A stretch of 64,000 nucleotides of DNA, taken from CAWCUK01 sp963798775 (GTDB lineage: Bacteria > Bacteroidota > Ignavibacteria > Ignavibacteriales > Ignavibacteriaceae). Under the pieces are notes generated by a model. It made no database searches. It saw only the letters and a program-made list of their open reading frames with translations, and was not told the DNA's origin. The translations under genes were made by a program, and so were the position numbers. The DNA lies in assembly GCA_963798775.1 (NCBI GenBank), contig CAWCUK010000002.1, positions 62,001 through 126,000 of the forward strand, given 5' to 3'. Shown piece after piece: positions 17,407 to 24,528 of the stretch. Each line of letters opens with the position of its first letter. Positions within the stretch are counted from its first letter, which is position 1.

Positions 17407-18441
17407 GTGAATATCTTAAAGCAAACAATTGGCATTGATGTATCCATGGACGATTTTGAAGCCTGCTTTGGAACTATTGATCCCTCCCAGGAACTATCCA
17501 TCTCTAGATCAGAAAAGTTTAAAAATGATTTAAATGGTTTTAAGAAGTTTCTAAAATGGGCCTTAACTAATAAAGTATCTGATAGTCTTCCTCTAACATT
17601 TGTAATGGAAGTTACCGGTGTATATCATGAGGACCTTGCTTATTTCCTTCATGAAAAATCTTTTCGGGTTGTTATTGTTTTACCCAACAAAATTAGGAAC
17701 TATGCTAAATCTTTAGAAACTAAATCCAAGACTGATCCTATTGATGCTATGGTTATTACACGCTTTGCCCTGGAGAGAAAACTTACGCCCTGGTCTCCGC
17801 CCGAACCCTTTATAAGAACAGTTAAAGCACTCTCCAGAGAGTATTATTCCTTAAAGGTTCTAATTACTGAAATAAAAAATCAGATTCATGCTAAACAATA
17901 CGCTCACTATAAAGATAAAGATACTATCAAACGCAAACGAAGATTGTTAAAAGAACTCAATAGACAGATAGATGAAATTCTGAATAAAATAAGAGAGCTT
18001 TTTAAGACTAATTCATCACTTAATGACAAACTTAAGAAGATGTCAACCATCAAAGGCGTTGGCGAAATTACTATCATTACCGTTCTTGCTGAAACCAGTT
18101 GTTTTGAACATGTAAAAAACCTCAATCAGCTTACAAGTTATGCCGGGCTTGATGTCGTTCTTAACGAATCCGGAAAGAAAAAAGGTAAAACCACTATATC
18201 AAAGAAAGGTAATAGATTTATCCGCAAAGCTCTATTTATGCCCGCAATGACTGCATGCAAACACAACGAAAAAATGAAAGAAACATTTGCTCGCTTAGTA
18301 TCAAAAGGGAAAAATAAAAAAGCTGCACTTATTGCTGTGGCCAGAAAATTACTTGTTCTTATTTATACTTTATGGAAAAATGATACAGAGTATATTCATG
18401 ATTATAAACAAAAGAATAGAAAATTAGTTGTAAGCAATTAA
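17407..18441 (+). CDS. IS110-family transposase (DEDD recombinase), apparently complete
   Basis: About 344 aa from GTG 17407, chosen because MNILKQTIGIDVSMDDFEA matches the family N-terminus; the frame is open to 17299 without family similarity. The DEDD RuvC-like domain is complete (GIDVSMDDF, FVMEVTGVYHEDLA, KSKTDPIDAMVITRFAL), and the Tnp20 domain is intact with MSTIKGVGEITIITVLAET, LTSYAGLDVVLNESGKKKG, ISKKGNRFIRKALFMPAM and the final AARKLLVLIYTLWK-type helix. It catalyses RNA-guided cut-free insertion of the IS in this family. The element runs from about 17100 to about 18545, ending beside the GTTAGGC half-site of the HigBA cassette. Confidence 0.9.
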   Translation: MNILKQTIGIDVSMDDFEACFGTIDPSQELSISRSEKFKNDLNGFKKFLKWALTNKVSDSLPLTFVMEVTGVYHEDLAYFLHEKSFRVVIVLPNKIRNYAKSLETKSKTDPIDAMVITRFALERKLTPWSPPEPFIRTVKALSREYYSLKVLITEIKNQIHAKQYAHYKDKDTIKRKRRLLKELNRQIDEILNKIRELFKTNSSLNDKLKKMSTIKGVGEITIITVLAETSCFEHVKNLNQLTSYAGLDVVLNESGKKKGKTTISKKGNRFIRKALFMPAMTACKHNEKMKETFARLVSKGKNKKAALIAVARKLLVLIYTLWKNDTEYIHDYKQKNRKLVVSN

Positions 18442-18606
18442 TTAAACCGCCTCCCGGAAAACGTACGTTTTGTTACAGTTCTTTGAAATATTTTTTTACT
18501 GAATGTGTATTGATTTTAAACACAGTACCTTTTTACTTATTAAAGATGTTAGGCTTTTTTAATTAAATATTTGTATATATGTCAAATTTGACATATATTA
18601 GTATCA

Positions 18607-18939
18607 ATGGAAATTAAAAATAAACCTCTCGTTTGGTTGCATGGAGAAATTAAAACTCCTCCTTTTTCTTCTTATGCAAGAATGGAAGCAGGATTTCTTT
18701 TTAGGCTTCTTCAAATGGGAGAATCTTTGACAATGCCACATTCTAGACCGATGCCAAGCATTGGTAAGAATTGTCATGAACTTAGAATTAATGATGAAAA
18801 TACTACTTGGCGAATTATATATAGAATTGATAATGATGCTATAATTATTCTTGAAGTATTTAGTAAGAAAACGCAACAAACGCCTAAAAAGATAATAGCT
18901 GTTTGTAAAAAGAGAATTAAGGAGTATGATAATGAATAA
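18607..18939 (+). CDS. higB: HigB-type (Gp49-like) toxin
   Basis: A 110-aa RelE-superfamily protein of the phage-derived Gp49/HigB type: KPLVWLHGEIKTPPFSSYAR at the N-terminus, then MPSIGKNCHELRIND and WRIIYRIDNDAIIILEVFSKK and a basic end. These toxins cleave mRNA at the ribosome. It precedes its antitoxin, the reverse order usual for higBA, and overlaps it by eight bases. It sits in a block bracketed by GTTAGGC (18548) and GCCTAAC (19259) and is the only array gene pair on the plus strand. Confidence 0.9.
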   Translation: MEIKNKPLVWLHGEIKTPPFSSYARMEAGFLFRLLQMGESLTMPHSRPMPSIGKNCHELRINDENTTWRIIYRIDNDAIIILEVFSKKTQQTPKKIIAVCKKRIKEYDNE

Positions 18940-19243
18940 AGAAAAACAAAAAAAACTTGAGAAAAAAGGATGGATGTTTGGAACTGCTAAAGACTTCTTA
19001 GGCTTAACTGACGAAGAAGCTTTATATATAGAATTAAAACTTAAATTAAGTGCAAACCTAAAAAGAGTACGAACAGAACGTAAATTGACACAAGTTGAAT
19101 TGGCTAGAATAATAAAATCCAGCCAATCAAGAGTAGCAAAATTAGAAACCGGCGATCCATCAGTATCACTTGATTTAATTATCAGATCATTATTAGCTCT
19201 TGGAACCTCTAAAAAAGACATTGCCCGTGCCATTTCATCTTAA
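18932..19243 (+). CDS. higA: HigA-type XRE-family antitoxin
   Basis: About 103 aa. I chose ATG 18932 because AAGGAG lies eight bases before it; ATG 18926 is too close. The protein has the conserved lead WMFGTAKDFLGLTDEE followed by a helix-turn-helix (LTQVELARIIKSSQSRVAKL) and the SVSLDLIIRSLLALG segment typical of HigA partners of Gp49-like toxins. It should neutralise HigB and repress the operon. Stops 16 bp before the GCCTAAC half-site, as expected for a compact integron cassette. Confidence 0.92.
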   Translation: MNKEKQKKLEKKGWMFGTAKDFLGLTDEEALYIELKLKLSANLKRVRTERKLTQVELARIIKSSQSRVAKLETGDPSVSLDLIIRSLLALGTSKKDIARAISS

Positions 19244-19258
19244 GATTTTGGCAAAAAA

Positions 19259-19436
19259 GCCTAACGACATTGCGCATAAGCCGCAGCCCAGAACAGCCGC
19301 TTAGCTTAAAACTACAATGCCGATGATTTTAAAATATTTTGTTTAACGGTAACACCTTGAACAAGTTATTTGAACGAAGCCACCAAACCCGAAAATTATA
19401 AATTCGCCGACGGACATTTCGCTGTCCGCTTGATTG
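19259..19436. other. attC-like integron recombination site, cut by IS110 left end
   Basis: Begins GCCTAACGACATTGCGC directly after higA. Internal pairing includes CATTG with CAATG, and ACGGACATTTCGCTGTCCG near 19411-19430. Its middle (TGCCGATGATTTTAAAA ... CCTTGAACAAGTT) is alignable with the site at 20777 (TGCCGATAATCTGAAAA ... CTTTGAACAAGTT). The right end CGCTTGATTGGC is where an IS110-type left end has inserted, so the terminal R' box is lost. Confidence 0.6.
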
Positions 19437-19635
19437 GCTTGATATTTCCAATAAGTAAAATGTTAATTTTGTAAACATTCAAAACTTAAAAATTCTGGAG
19501 GTATCAAATGTATTACACCGGCATAGATCTACATAAACTTACTTCTTATCTAACCACTGTCGATTCATCCGGAGCAATTGTTAAACAAGAAAACCTTAAA
19601 AACGTTGCTCATAATTTCGTTCAGTATTTCAGTTC
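19437..19635 (+). mobile_element. IS110-family left-end fragment, copy of 16117-16335
   Basis: About 199 bp essentially identical to 16117 onward, including the leader, Shine-Dalgarno and the first ~42 codons of the transposase starting MYYTGIDLHKLTSY. It stops abruptly at 19635, where the truncated zinc-ribbon gene begins on the opposite strand. It explains the loss of the right part of one attC-like site and of the 3' end of the neighbouring gene. Confidence 0.8.
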
Positions 19636-20718
19636 ATTTGAAATATAATCTTTAGCAATAGTACTTATTGGTTTACCTTTAAATGCACCAGCTCTATAAT
19701 AAAAACCATTAGCGATTTTAATACTTATTCCTTGATGACCTCCTATATATTCACGTTTCTCTTTTTCTTCATAATATTTTACATCATTTATCAACCAAAT
19801 TAGAGATTCATTTTTTTGCAAGTTAAATGGAAGTTTATTTGTTACGTTACATCTTTTAGGCAATTTACCTTCCAAAATATCTCGTATAACAAATGATTTT
19901 ACAAATTGTGTATAAAAACCGTTTTCATCTATTTCTTCCTGATTAAAAGAGAAATATTTCTTCACAGCTAAAGTATATTCTTCTGTATCTTTATTTATAA
20001 GATTATCTTCAAGTAAGTTTTCGATATATTTTCCTAATGATTTAAGAATAATTGACTTAAGTTGTTGTTCATTTAAATCGTAATTTTTAAGTCTAATTAG
20101 AATTTCTTTTTCCAGCAATTCTGGATTTGTTTTTTCTATTAGTAATTCATTTGAATATGTAATCAATTGATTAAATAAATATTCTTTAAATTTTTTATAT
20201 GATGAATCAGAATATTTATTCAACAAAAATTCAATACTGTCTTTTGTATGTACAACTTCAAGGCGATTACTTTCTAAATCTTTTACTAACATCATTGAAT
20301 CTGTTATCTGCAATATTTCTAAATTTCTACCTCCTATATTTGCTTTTTGATTTTCGGAAAATTTTTCGTTATCAAATTCTTTATTAATTGTATCTATATA
20401 TTTAGAACCAAGGAAATTTTTTAAAGTAATGATTTTGTTTATTACATTTTCAGGCATTTCTTTAGTATTCAGCAATAGGTTAATTTCATCTTTGATTGAA
20501 TTAATTATTTGAATTAAGGATTCTTTTTGATAAACAAAATAATTATTTTCTAAAATCGATAAGCGGGAATCAATTGTTCCTACAGGTTGGTCATTGTGAA
20601 TAAATGCTTTTATCATTTCTTTAATATTGTCCAATCCCTGTAAATGCAAATTTTCGCATTCAGAATGTTTTTTGTTTAGAAAACCTGCAGGTTTACCACA
20701 ATATTTACAATTTCCCAA
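19621..20718 (-). pseudogene. Zinc-ribbon protein of unknown function, 3' end cut off by an IS
   Basis: A 365-codon frame starting MGNCKYCGKPAGFLNKKHSE, a treble-clef style zinc ribbon (CxxC ... C), followed by ~230 residues of predominantly helical sequence and then a segment EYIGGHQGISIKIANGFYY ... AFKGKPI. That last motif occurs at the start of a PH-like domain in zinc-ribbon proteins of unknown function, where it is normally followed by more residues. Here it breaks at about 19635, where an IS110 left end abuts, so the last codons come from the IS. No signal peptide. It is an array gene whose right half-site is GCCATATAAC at 20777. Confidence 0.6.
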
Positions 20719-20776
20719 TATTCCCTCTATTATAAATTAAAATTTATTATTGAAATAATTTTAAAATTCTACTTTA

Positions 20777-20970
20777 GCCATATAACGCGGCGCGTTTTAC
20801 CCGCCGCCCAAAACAAGAATGCCAATTAGAATTGAACTGCCGATAATCTGAAAAGTGATTGCAAGGTCCGATAACTTTGAACAAGTTCGCCGATACTGAG
20901 CAATATGCCAAGGACGTTAACCTCACCGACCGCGTCATCGCGGTCGGGTACAAACGCATGGTTATATGGC
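20777..20970. other. Intact-looking long attC-like site with perfect 10-bp arms
   Basis: A 194-bp non-coding segment that begins GCCATATAAC (20777-20786) and ends GTTATATGGC (20961-20970), perfect reverse complements separating two gene blocks. Inside are further paired blocks: GCGGCGCGTTTTACCCGCCGC at the left and ACCGACCGCGTCATCGCGGT at the right. It shares its middle with the site at 19259. It is longer than most described attC sites (about 60-150 bp). Confidence 0.65.
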
Positions 20971-20974
20971 TTTT

Positions 20975-21298
20975 TTATCTCAGCAATCTATTAGCGAGTA
21001 TTTCTTGCATATTCCTTCTTCCATCTAATATGCAATGTACATATACTTCGTTATCTATTACTTCGTATATTATTCTATATGGTTTGTAATGAATCTCTCG
21101 ATATTTTCTTATTCCGGTATTTCTTAATTCTGGTGGGATGTTCCCTCTTGTTGGAAGCTTTTCTAATTTTTGATATGTTATTTCTAGATTAGTTAATAAT
21201 CTATTAGCGTTTTCTATTGAATCGTTCTCAGCAACATAGTTATAGATATCTATTATGTCCGTTTTTGCTAATGGATCTATCAATAGCTTATAATTCAT
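20975..21298 (-). CDS. RelE/ParE-family toxin
   Basis: A 107-aa protein with the RelE/ParE layout: N-terminal LLIDPLAKTDIIDIYNYVAE helices, a central LEKLPTRGNIPPEL segment and C-terminal strands IRKYREIHYKPYRIIYEVID, then VYVHCILDGRRN. The pattern RxI.Y.PYRIIYEV...VxV..I.DGRRN is typical of the ParE/RelE plasmid-stabilisation group; whether it attacks mRNA or gyrase is not clear. Its start overlaps the antitoxin stop by one base. The stop lies five bases from the GTTATATGGC half-site, showing a tightly packed cassette. Confidence 0.87.
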   Translation of the reverse strand: MNYKLLIDPLAKTDIIDIYNYVAENDSIENANRLLTNLEITYQKLEKLPTRGNIPPELRNTGIRKYREIHYKPYRIIYEVIDNEVYVHCILDGRRNMQEILANRLLR

Positions 21299-21579
21299 TA
21301 TTTTTTATTTATCCCCAATTCTTTTCGTATATCTGAAAATGTCTCCTTTATTCCTTTTGCTTTGCCTTTCTCAATATTTCCACTACTCATAGATAGGATT
21401 TTCAACAATGCAAGTGTTTCTTGAGTTTCTTCGTAGGCTTTGATATCTTGTACAACAACTTTGGCTTCACCGTTTTGTGTAATGACATAAGTTTTTCTGT
21501 TTTTATTAGCATCCTCAACTAATTGGGCCGCATTTGCTTTCAAATAGCTTATTGATTTTACCGATTCACTTAATTTCAT
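21298..21579 (-). CDS. Phd/YefM-family antitoxin
   Basis: A 93-aa protein starting MKLSESVKSISYLKANAAQL, with the Phd/YefM N-terminal DNA-binding fold (V..IS.LK..AA.LV......R.Y.VTQNGEAKVVVQDI.AYEE) and a flexible charged C-terminus that would bind the toxin. It precedes and is coupled to the RelE/ParE-type toxin gene. Together they form the cassette bracketed by 20961 and 21652. Expected to autorepress from a promoter in the short AT-rich leader right of 21579. Confidence 0.88.
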   Translation of the reverse strand: MKLSESVKSISYLKANAAQLVEDANKNRKTYVITQNGEAKVVVQDIKAYEETQETLALLKILSMSSGNIEKGKAKGIKETFSDIRKELGINKK

Positions 21580-21651
21580 AATATTCTCTTATTTTGCGAA
21601 CTAAATATAGTCTTTAAACAGTTTTATTTCAATGTCTTTGTTTTCTTCCAA

Positions 21652-22067
21652 GCCATATAACGATTTCTATCTTACAAGAGTAATTTTTGTTTAACCACCC
21701 AAAAATTTTTAGGAGTATTACTATGAACTCTAAATCTCTCGAAGCAAAAAGACACTTCATAAACGGGAAAACTATTATAGGTATTGATCCGGCTAAGAAA
21801 AAACATCAAGCCGTTATCATCGATTCTGTCGGTGTACCTATTGGCAACACCTTCAAATTTAGCAATAATTTTACTGGTTTTCATAAAGAACTTTTTCATA
21901 AACTTAATTCTATTATCCCTGCTCTATCTCCGGATAAAATTGTATTCGCCGTTGAAATCTCAATTAACCTTTGGCAAAAACTCTGCTGCTTCCTTTGTAA
22001 TAAAGGGTTCACAGTAAGACACACTTAAAAACCCCAAAATTGCCGGGAGCGAAATCGCTGTCGGCTT
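21652..22067. other. attC-like site split by an IS110 insertion
   Basis: The half-site GCCATATAACG (21652-21662) ends the ParE/Phd block. The expected attC body is replaced by an IS110 N-terminal fragment to about 22029, after which the terminal attC block resumes (AAAATTGCCGGGAGCGAAAT ... CGCTGTCGGCTTGAG, 22035-22070), equivalent to the ends of the sites at 15510 and 19259. So one attC has been interrupted once inside and once at its right end. Confidence 0.5.
21723..22028 (+). pseudogene. IS110-family transposase, N-terminal fragment
   Basis: About 101 codons from ATG 21723 (AGGAG ribosome-binding site 21711-21715). GKTIIGIDPAKKKHQAVIID carries the first catalytic Asp of the IS110 RuvC-like domain and IVFAVEISINLWQKLCCFL the Glu region; normal sequence would continue as NKGFTVRHVNP. 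It stops after RHT, where attC-type sequence resumes. The rest of the element is absent. It may belong to the same IS type as the C-terminal fragments at 15738 and 22065. Confidence 0.75.
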
Positions 22068-22507
22068 GAGTCCACAATGATGGCATTGCCATCAAGTTTT
22101 TAATTAATGAACTTACCAATAATCACTTAACAAGTAAATGTAGCGGATCAGCGGATTGGTGCTCTAAGTGCCCGTGCTTGAGTCTTGTTCCGAAGCTCGT
22201 GCTACCTCTGCCGGACAAATCTTCCGGCTGGGAGCACAAGCCATTGCTCAAAGTAAACACACATTATTATTAACTTCCTTTTATCACAGAATAAAATCTC
22301 GTAAAGGTCCGCTTACAGCTATCAAAGCAACAGCAAGAAAAATAGCGGTTATCTTCTATAATGTTATGACAAAGGGAATCGAGTTTGCCGAAGAGGGAAT
22401 TAAACAATACGAACAAAAAATCAAAGAACGTCAAATGAAATATTTACAAAAAAACAAGCTAAACGCTTTGGAATGCTTCTTACACCTCAACTTGAATGAG
22501 TTCATCC
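22065..22507 (+). mobile_element. Deleted IS110-family element, copy 2
   Basis: Repeat of 15738-16112 with an extra 68 bp, so the C-terminal transposase frame is longer here (LGAQAIAQSKHTLLLTSFYH, then RIKSRKGPLTAIKATARKIA). Begins with the GATGGCATTGCCATC palindrome, has no N-terminal transposase region and is not autonomous. Its right end abuts GGTTAGGC at 22511, the half-site of the next gene block. Confidence 0.65.
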
Positions 22508-22570
22508 ACTGGTTAGGCTTTTACTTAAAACAACATATAAATATAACTTGAAATATATTCTAAATTTTTT

Positions 22571-23080
22571 CTATTGAATTTTTAAATAACCAATTATTAA
22601 GTTGCTAATAAATTCTTTCCAATCCTTTTGGGATGGATTAAATGCCCATTCAGGATATGGATGTTTAAAATTAAACTCGTCTAAAATAATTAGATTTTTT
22701 CCTTCTACTTCGTCTGTTGTTAACGCAGTTATATATGCATTGCATTTTAGATGGTTGGGAGGGAAAAACTTATCCCATATTGCATTCTCGCAATGGAATA
22801 CTTTTCCCCTTAAATTTGAGCAAGGTTCTGAATTACAATTTTCAGATATAATATTATAAAGCCAATAGGGTCTGCTTAATTTATTTTGTAAATAAAATTC
22901 ATAATTTTTTGCACAGTAATAACAAGAAGTATAAGCGTTAAAAATGGTTTCTAATTTTTCTGAGGAAATAATTTTAAAGTTTTTTTGATAATATTCTGCC
23001 CATCCAAATGTATCTAAAGCCAGACCCATTTTTAAAAGAGGAATGTATTTCTTTAGAAAGTTCATAATAAGAATTCCCAT
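22571..23080 (-). CDS. Unknown protein with faint phage minor-head similarity, possibly frameshifted
   Basis: The frame gives 169 aa, but the first ~18 residues look unnatural. A second frame starting at ATG 23132 (MEEKLLKVIKDNLESYINGN, then SYYELSKEIHSSFKNGSG) runs into the same region one base out of phase, so the true gene may start at 23132 with an indel near 23030. The body has CYYCAKNYEFYL, VFHCENAIWDKFFPPNHLKC, a cysteine/histidine-rich stretch; W-D-x-F-x-PPxHxxC recalls the C-terminal zinc-like motif of Mu F-type phage minor head proteins. It shares one bracketed block with the 23212 gene. Function unknown. Confidence 0.5.
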   Translation of the reverse strand: MGILIMNFLKKYIPLLKMGLALDTFGWAEYYQKNFKIISSEKLETIFNAYTSCYYCAKNYEFYLQNKLSRPYWLYNIISENCNSEPCSNLRGKVFHCENAIWDKFFPPNHLKCNAYITALTTDEVEGKNLIILDEFNFKHPYPEWAFNPSQKDWKEFISNLIIGYLKIQ

Positions 23081-23211
23081 TTATATAGGACTCTAAATTA
23101 TCTTTAATTACTTTTAATAATTTTTCTTCCATTTTAGGATATTAAAATCTGACTATGAAAGATTTTTAAATCTTCTTTGTAAGCTTTCAAAAATATAAGC
23201 TGTAATTAAAG

Positions 23212-23475
23212 CTAAACCGTTTTTATCAACACAAAATTTACTACTTCATTAATCGCCATAGATATATCCAGCCATTCTTCTGCCAATTCTTCTTTGTCTT
23301 CACTAGAAAGATGGGAAGTGTCAACATCTATTCCTAGTTTTTGCTCTAGGAAAGTAAATAAATTATGATTTTCTAATTGAGATTTAACCTCTTGGATTGA
23401 AATATCATTATATTTTCCAGAACCAAGAGCTCCATTAATATAAAAGCCAAAAGCTGTTAATGCGGACAGTTCCAT
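23212..23475 (-). CDS. Small acidic hypothetical protein, first cassette gene next to intI
   Basis: An 87-aa soluble acidic protein (MELSALTAFGFYINGALGSG at the N-terminus, LSSEDKEELAEEWLDISMAI in the second half). I recognise no domain. A purine-rich AAGAGG lies before the ATG. The half-site GCCTAAC (23501) is 25 bp upstream, so this is the attI-proximal gene of the array. The matching GTTAGGC is at 22512, so it and the 22571 gene occupy one unit of about 1 kb. Likely cytoplasmic. Function unknown. Confidence 0.55.
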   Translation of the reverse strand: MELSALTAFGFYINGALGSGKYNDISIQEVKSQLENHNLFTFLEQKLGIDVDTSHLSSEDKEELAEEWLDISMAINEVVNFVLIKTV

Positions 23476-23500
23476 TTATTACCTCTTAATTTTGTTAAAA

Positions 23501-23550
23501 GCCTAACTATTACTTATACTGAATCTCCGCATTTGCTTGCGGAGCGTTAT
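23501..23550. other. Possible attI or short attC between intI remnant and first cassette
   Basis: Contains GCCTAAC (23501-23507), a perfect 7-bp stem CTCCGCA/TGCGGAG (23525-23544) and CGTTAT (23545-23550). On the minus strand this reads ATAACG, stem, then GTTAGGC just before the first cassette gene and 75 bp after the intI fragment, the place expected for attI in an integron whose integrase faces the array. Confidence 0.4.
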
Positions 23551-23624
23551 TTATTATAATTTCTATAAATATTATTCTTGTTTTTATTTTTCTCACTCTA
23601 TCTAACTTCTTAAATTTATTTTAC

Positions 23625-23855
23625 TTATTCAAATATTATTTTGATAAAAGCGGAATGTGCGGATGAAACATTTTTTTGTAGTGTCAAATAATTTAGAAAA
23701 TTTTGAACTTCTGTTTTTCCCATCTCCGCCAGATGCCTTTTCTTATTAAAAATTATAAATCTTCTTATCCAACTTGTATAAGCTTGAATGGTTCTTGGGC
23801 TGTAGTGTTTAATTTGCATTTCTTCAGCCACAATAACTAAAAATTTCTTCTTCAT
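23625..23855 (-). pseudogene. intI: Integron integrase IntI, N-terminal remnant
   Basis: The 76-codon frame is the N-terminal SAM-like core-binding domain of an integron-type tyrosine recombinase: EMQIKHYSPRTIQAYTSWIR, RFIIFNKKRHLAEMGKTEVQ, NFLNYLTLQKNVSS. The signature HYSxRTxxAYxxWIRRFIxF followed by KRHxxEMGxxEVxxFLxxL is characteristic of IntI. Homology stops after NVSS, where STQNQA would follow; the whole catalytic domain (R, HxxR, Y) and the IntI-specific insert are missing. It cannot recombine DNA. Orientation toward the array corresponds to the inverted integrase organisation known from some spirochaete, planctomycete and Chlorobium integrons. Confidence 0.85.
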
Positions 23856-24229
23856 CTAATTTTTTTGCCATCCATGATTAAGACCAACTTTTCTAATCAA
23901 ACACAGCTTCGCCACGTGAGTCACAAAAAACTCATTTCACATATTCTTCTTAGTCTTGTTTTAAAAAAATCTTGGGAAGGAAATTAGATTTGCTTCCCCC
24001 ATTATTATATTATTCAGAAGCCCTCAAGCAAAAACATTTTAACCTAACATTATTAATATAAAACAGCAACAATTATTTTTATAAAAAGATAAATAGATAA
24101 ATAACTACATCCGGAAATTAAAAAAAAGAAGGGGAAGTGAAATCAACTCCGGCAGCCTCGAAACAGAAAAACAATTCTATTAAAACAACTATTGAAATTA
24201 CAAATAACAGAGCTAAGTCCCTTTGCGGC
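23856..24229. other. Gene-free stretch, nothing recognised
   Basis: About 370 bp of AT-rich sequence between the intI remnant and the mobile mystery protein A fragment. I see no ORF with coding character, RNA gene or convincing half-site; some GC-richer words (CGCCACGTGAG, CTCCGGCAGCCTCG) have no partner. Confidence 0.4.
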
Positions 24230-24418
24230 TTAGCCCAATAATGGATTATACCTCAGCTTATTAAGCATTTTAGCAAATTGAACGAGCGAAATGTTTAACG
24301 CCGTACGGATAGATTTAATCCATCTGGCACCCGGAGTTATATCGCTATCGATTAAAGCAAATTTTGAAAGCTTTTTATCAAGCTGCTCAATCATTAACGC
24401 GTTATTTAAGTTTTTCAT
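24230..24418 (-). pseudogene. Mobile mystery protein A, N-terminal fragment
   Basis: A 62-codon frame reading MKNLNNALMIEQLDKKLSKF, then ARWIKSIRTALNISLVQFAKML. This is the start of mobile mystery protein A, an XRE-type antitoxin-like regulator (about 150 aa) normally followed by the Fic-domain mobile mystery protein B. The helix-turn-helix breaks off after the first helices and the tail RYNPLLG is not family-like. No mobile mystery protein B is present. A dead remnant of a toxin-antitoxin or defence cassette. Confidence 0.65.
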
Positions 24419-24528
24419 TAGGCTAAACCCTTATTTATTGCTCACTAAAACAAGGATATACCCAAACAATCACAACTATAATATAAGGCAATACCCTAAT
24501 AAACCTTTATGAATAATTAGGCTAAATC

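Larger units (their letters stand above)
14834..23855 (-). other. Degenerate chromosomal integron: intI remnant plus cassette array
   Basis: A truncated integron integrase (23625-23855) points leftward into an array in which gene blocks are bracketed by complementary half-sites: 14834 GATTAGCTGC/15510 GCAGCTAAC around VapBC; 18548 GTTAGGC/19259 GCCTAAC around HigBA; 20961 GTTATATGGC/21652 GCCATATAAC around ParE-Phd; 22512 GTTAGGC/23501 GCCTAAC around two unknown genes; and a right end GCCATATAAC at 20777 for a fifth. Such ends are what TTRRRY cassette starts and RYYYAAC R'' boxes look like. Five of six gene blocks lie on the minus strand, reading away from intI. IS110-family insertions have cut several attC sites. 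Confidence 0.7.

Noticed and set aside
22571..23080. Prophage remnant
   Set aside because: The faint Mu F-like motif is the only phage-like signal; no other structural, lysis or replication genes are nearby. Kept as an unknown cassette gene.
13357..24000. tRNA-Leu as attachment site of an integrative element
   Set aside because: The accessory region begins right after the tRNA, but I found no direct repeat of its 3' end (TTCGAGTCCCCCTTCGGGCA) further right and no complete tRNA-targeting integrase.
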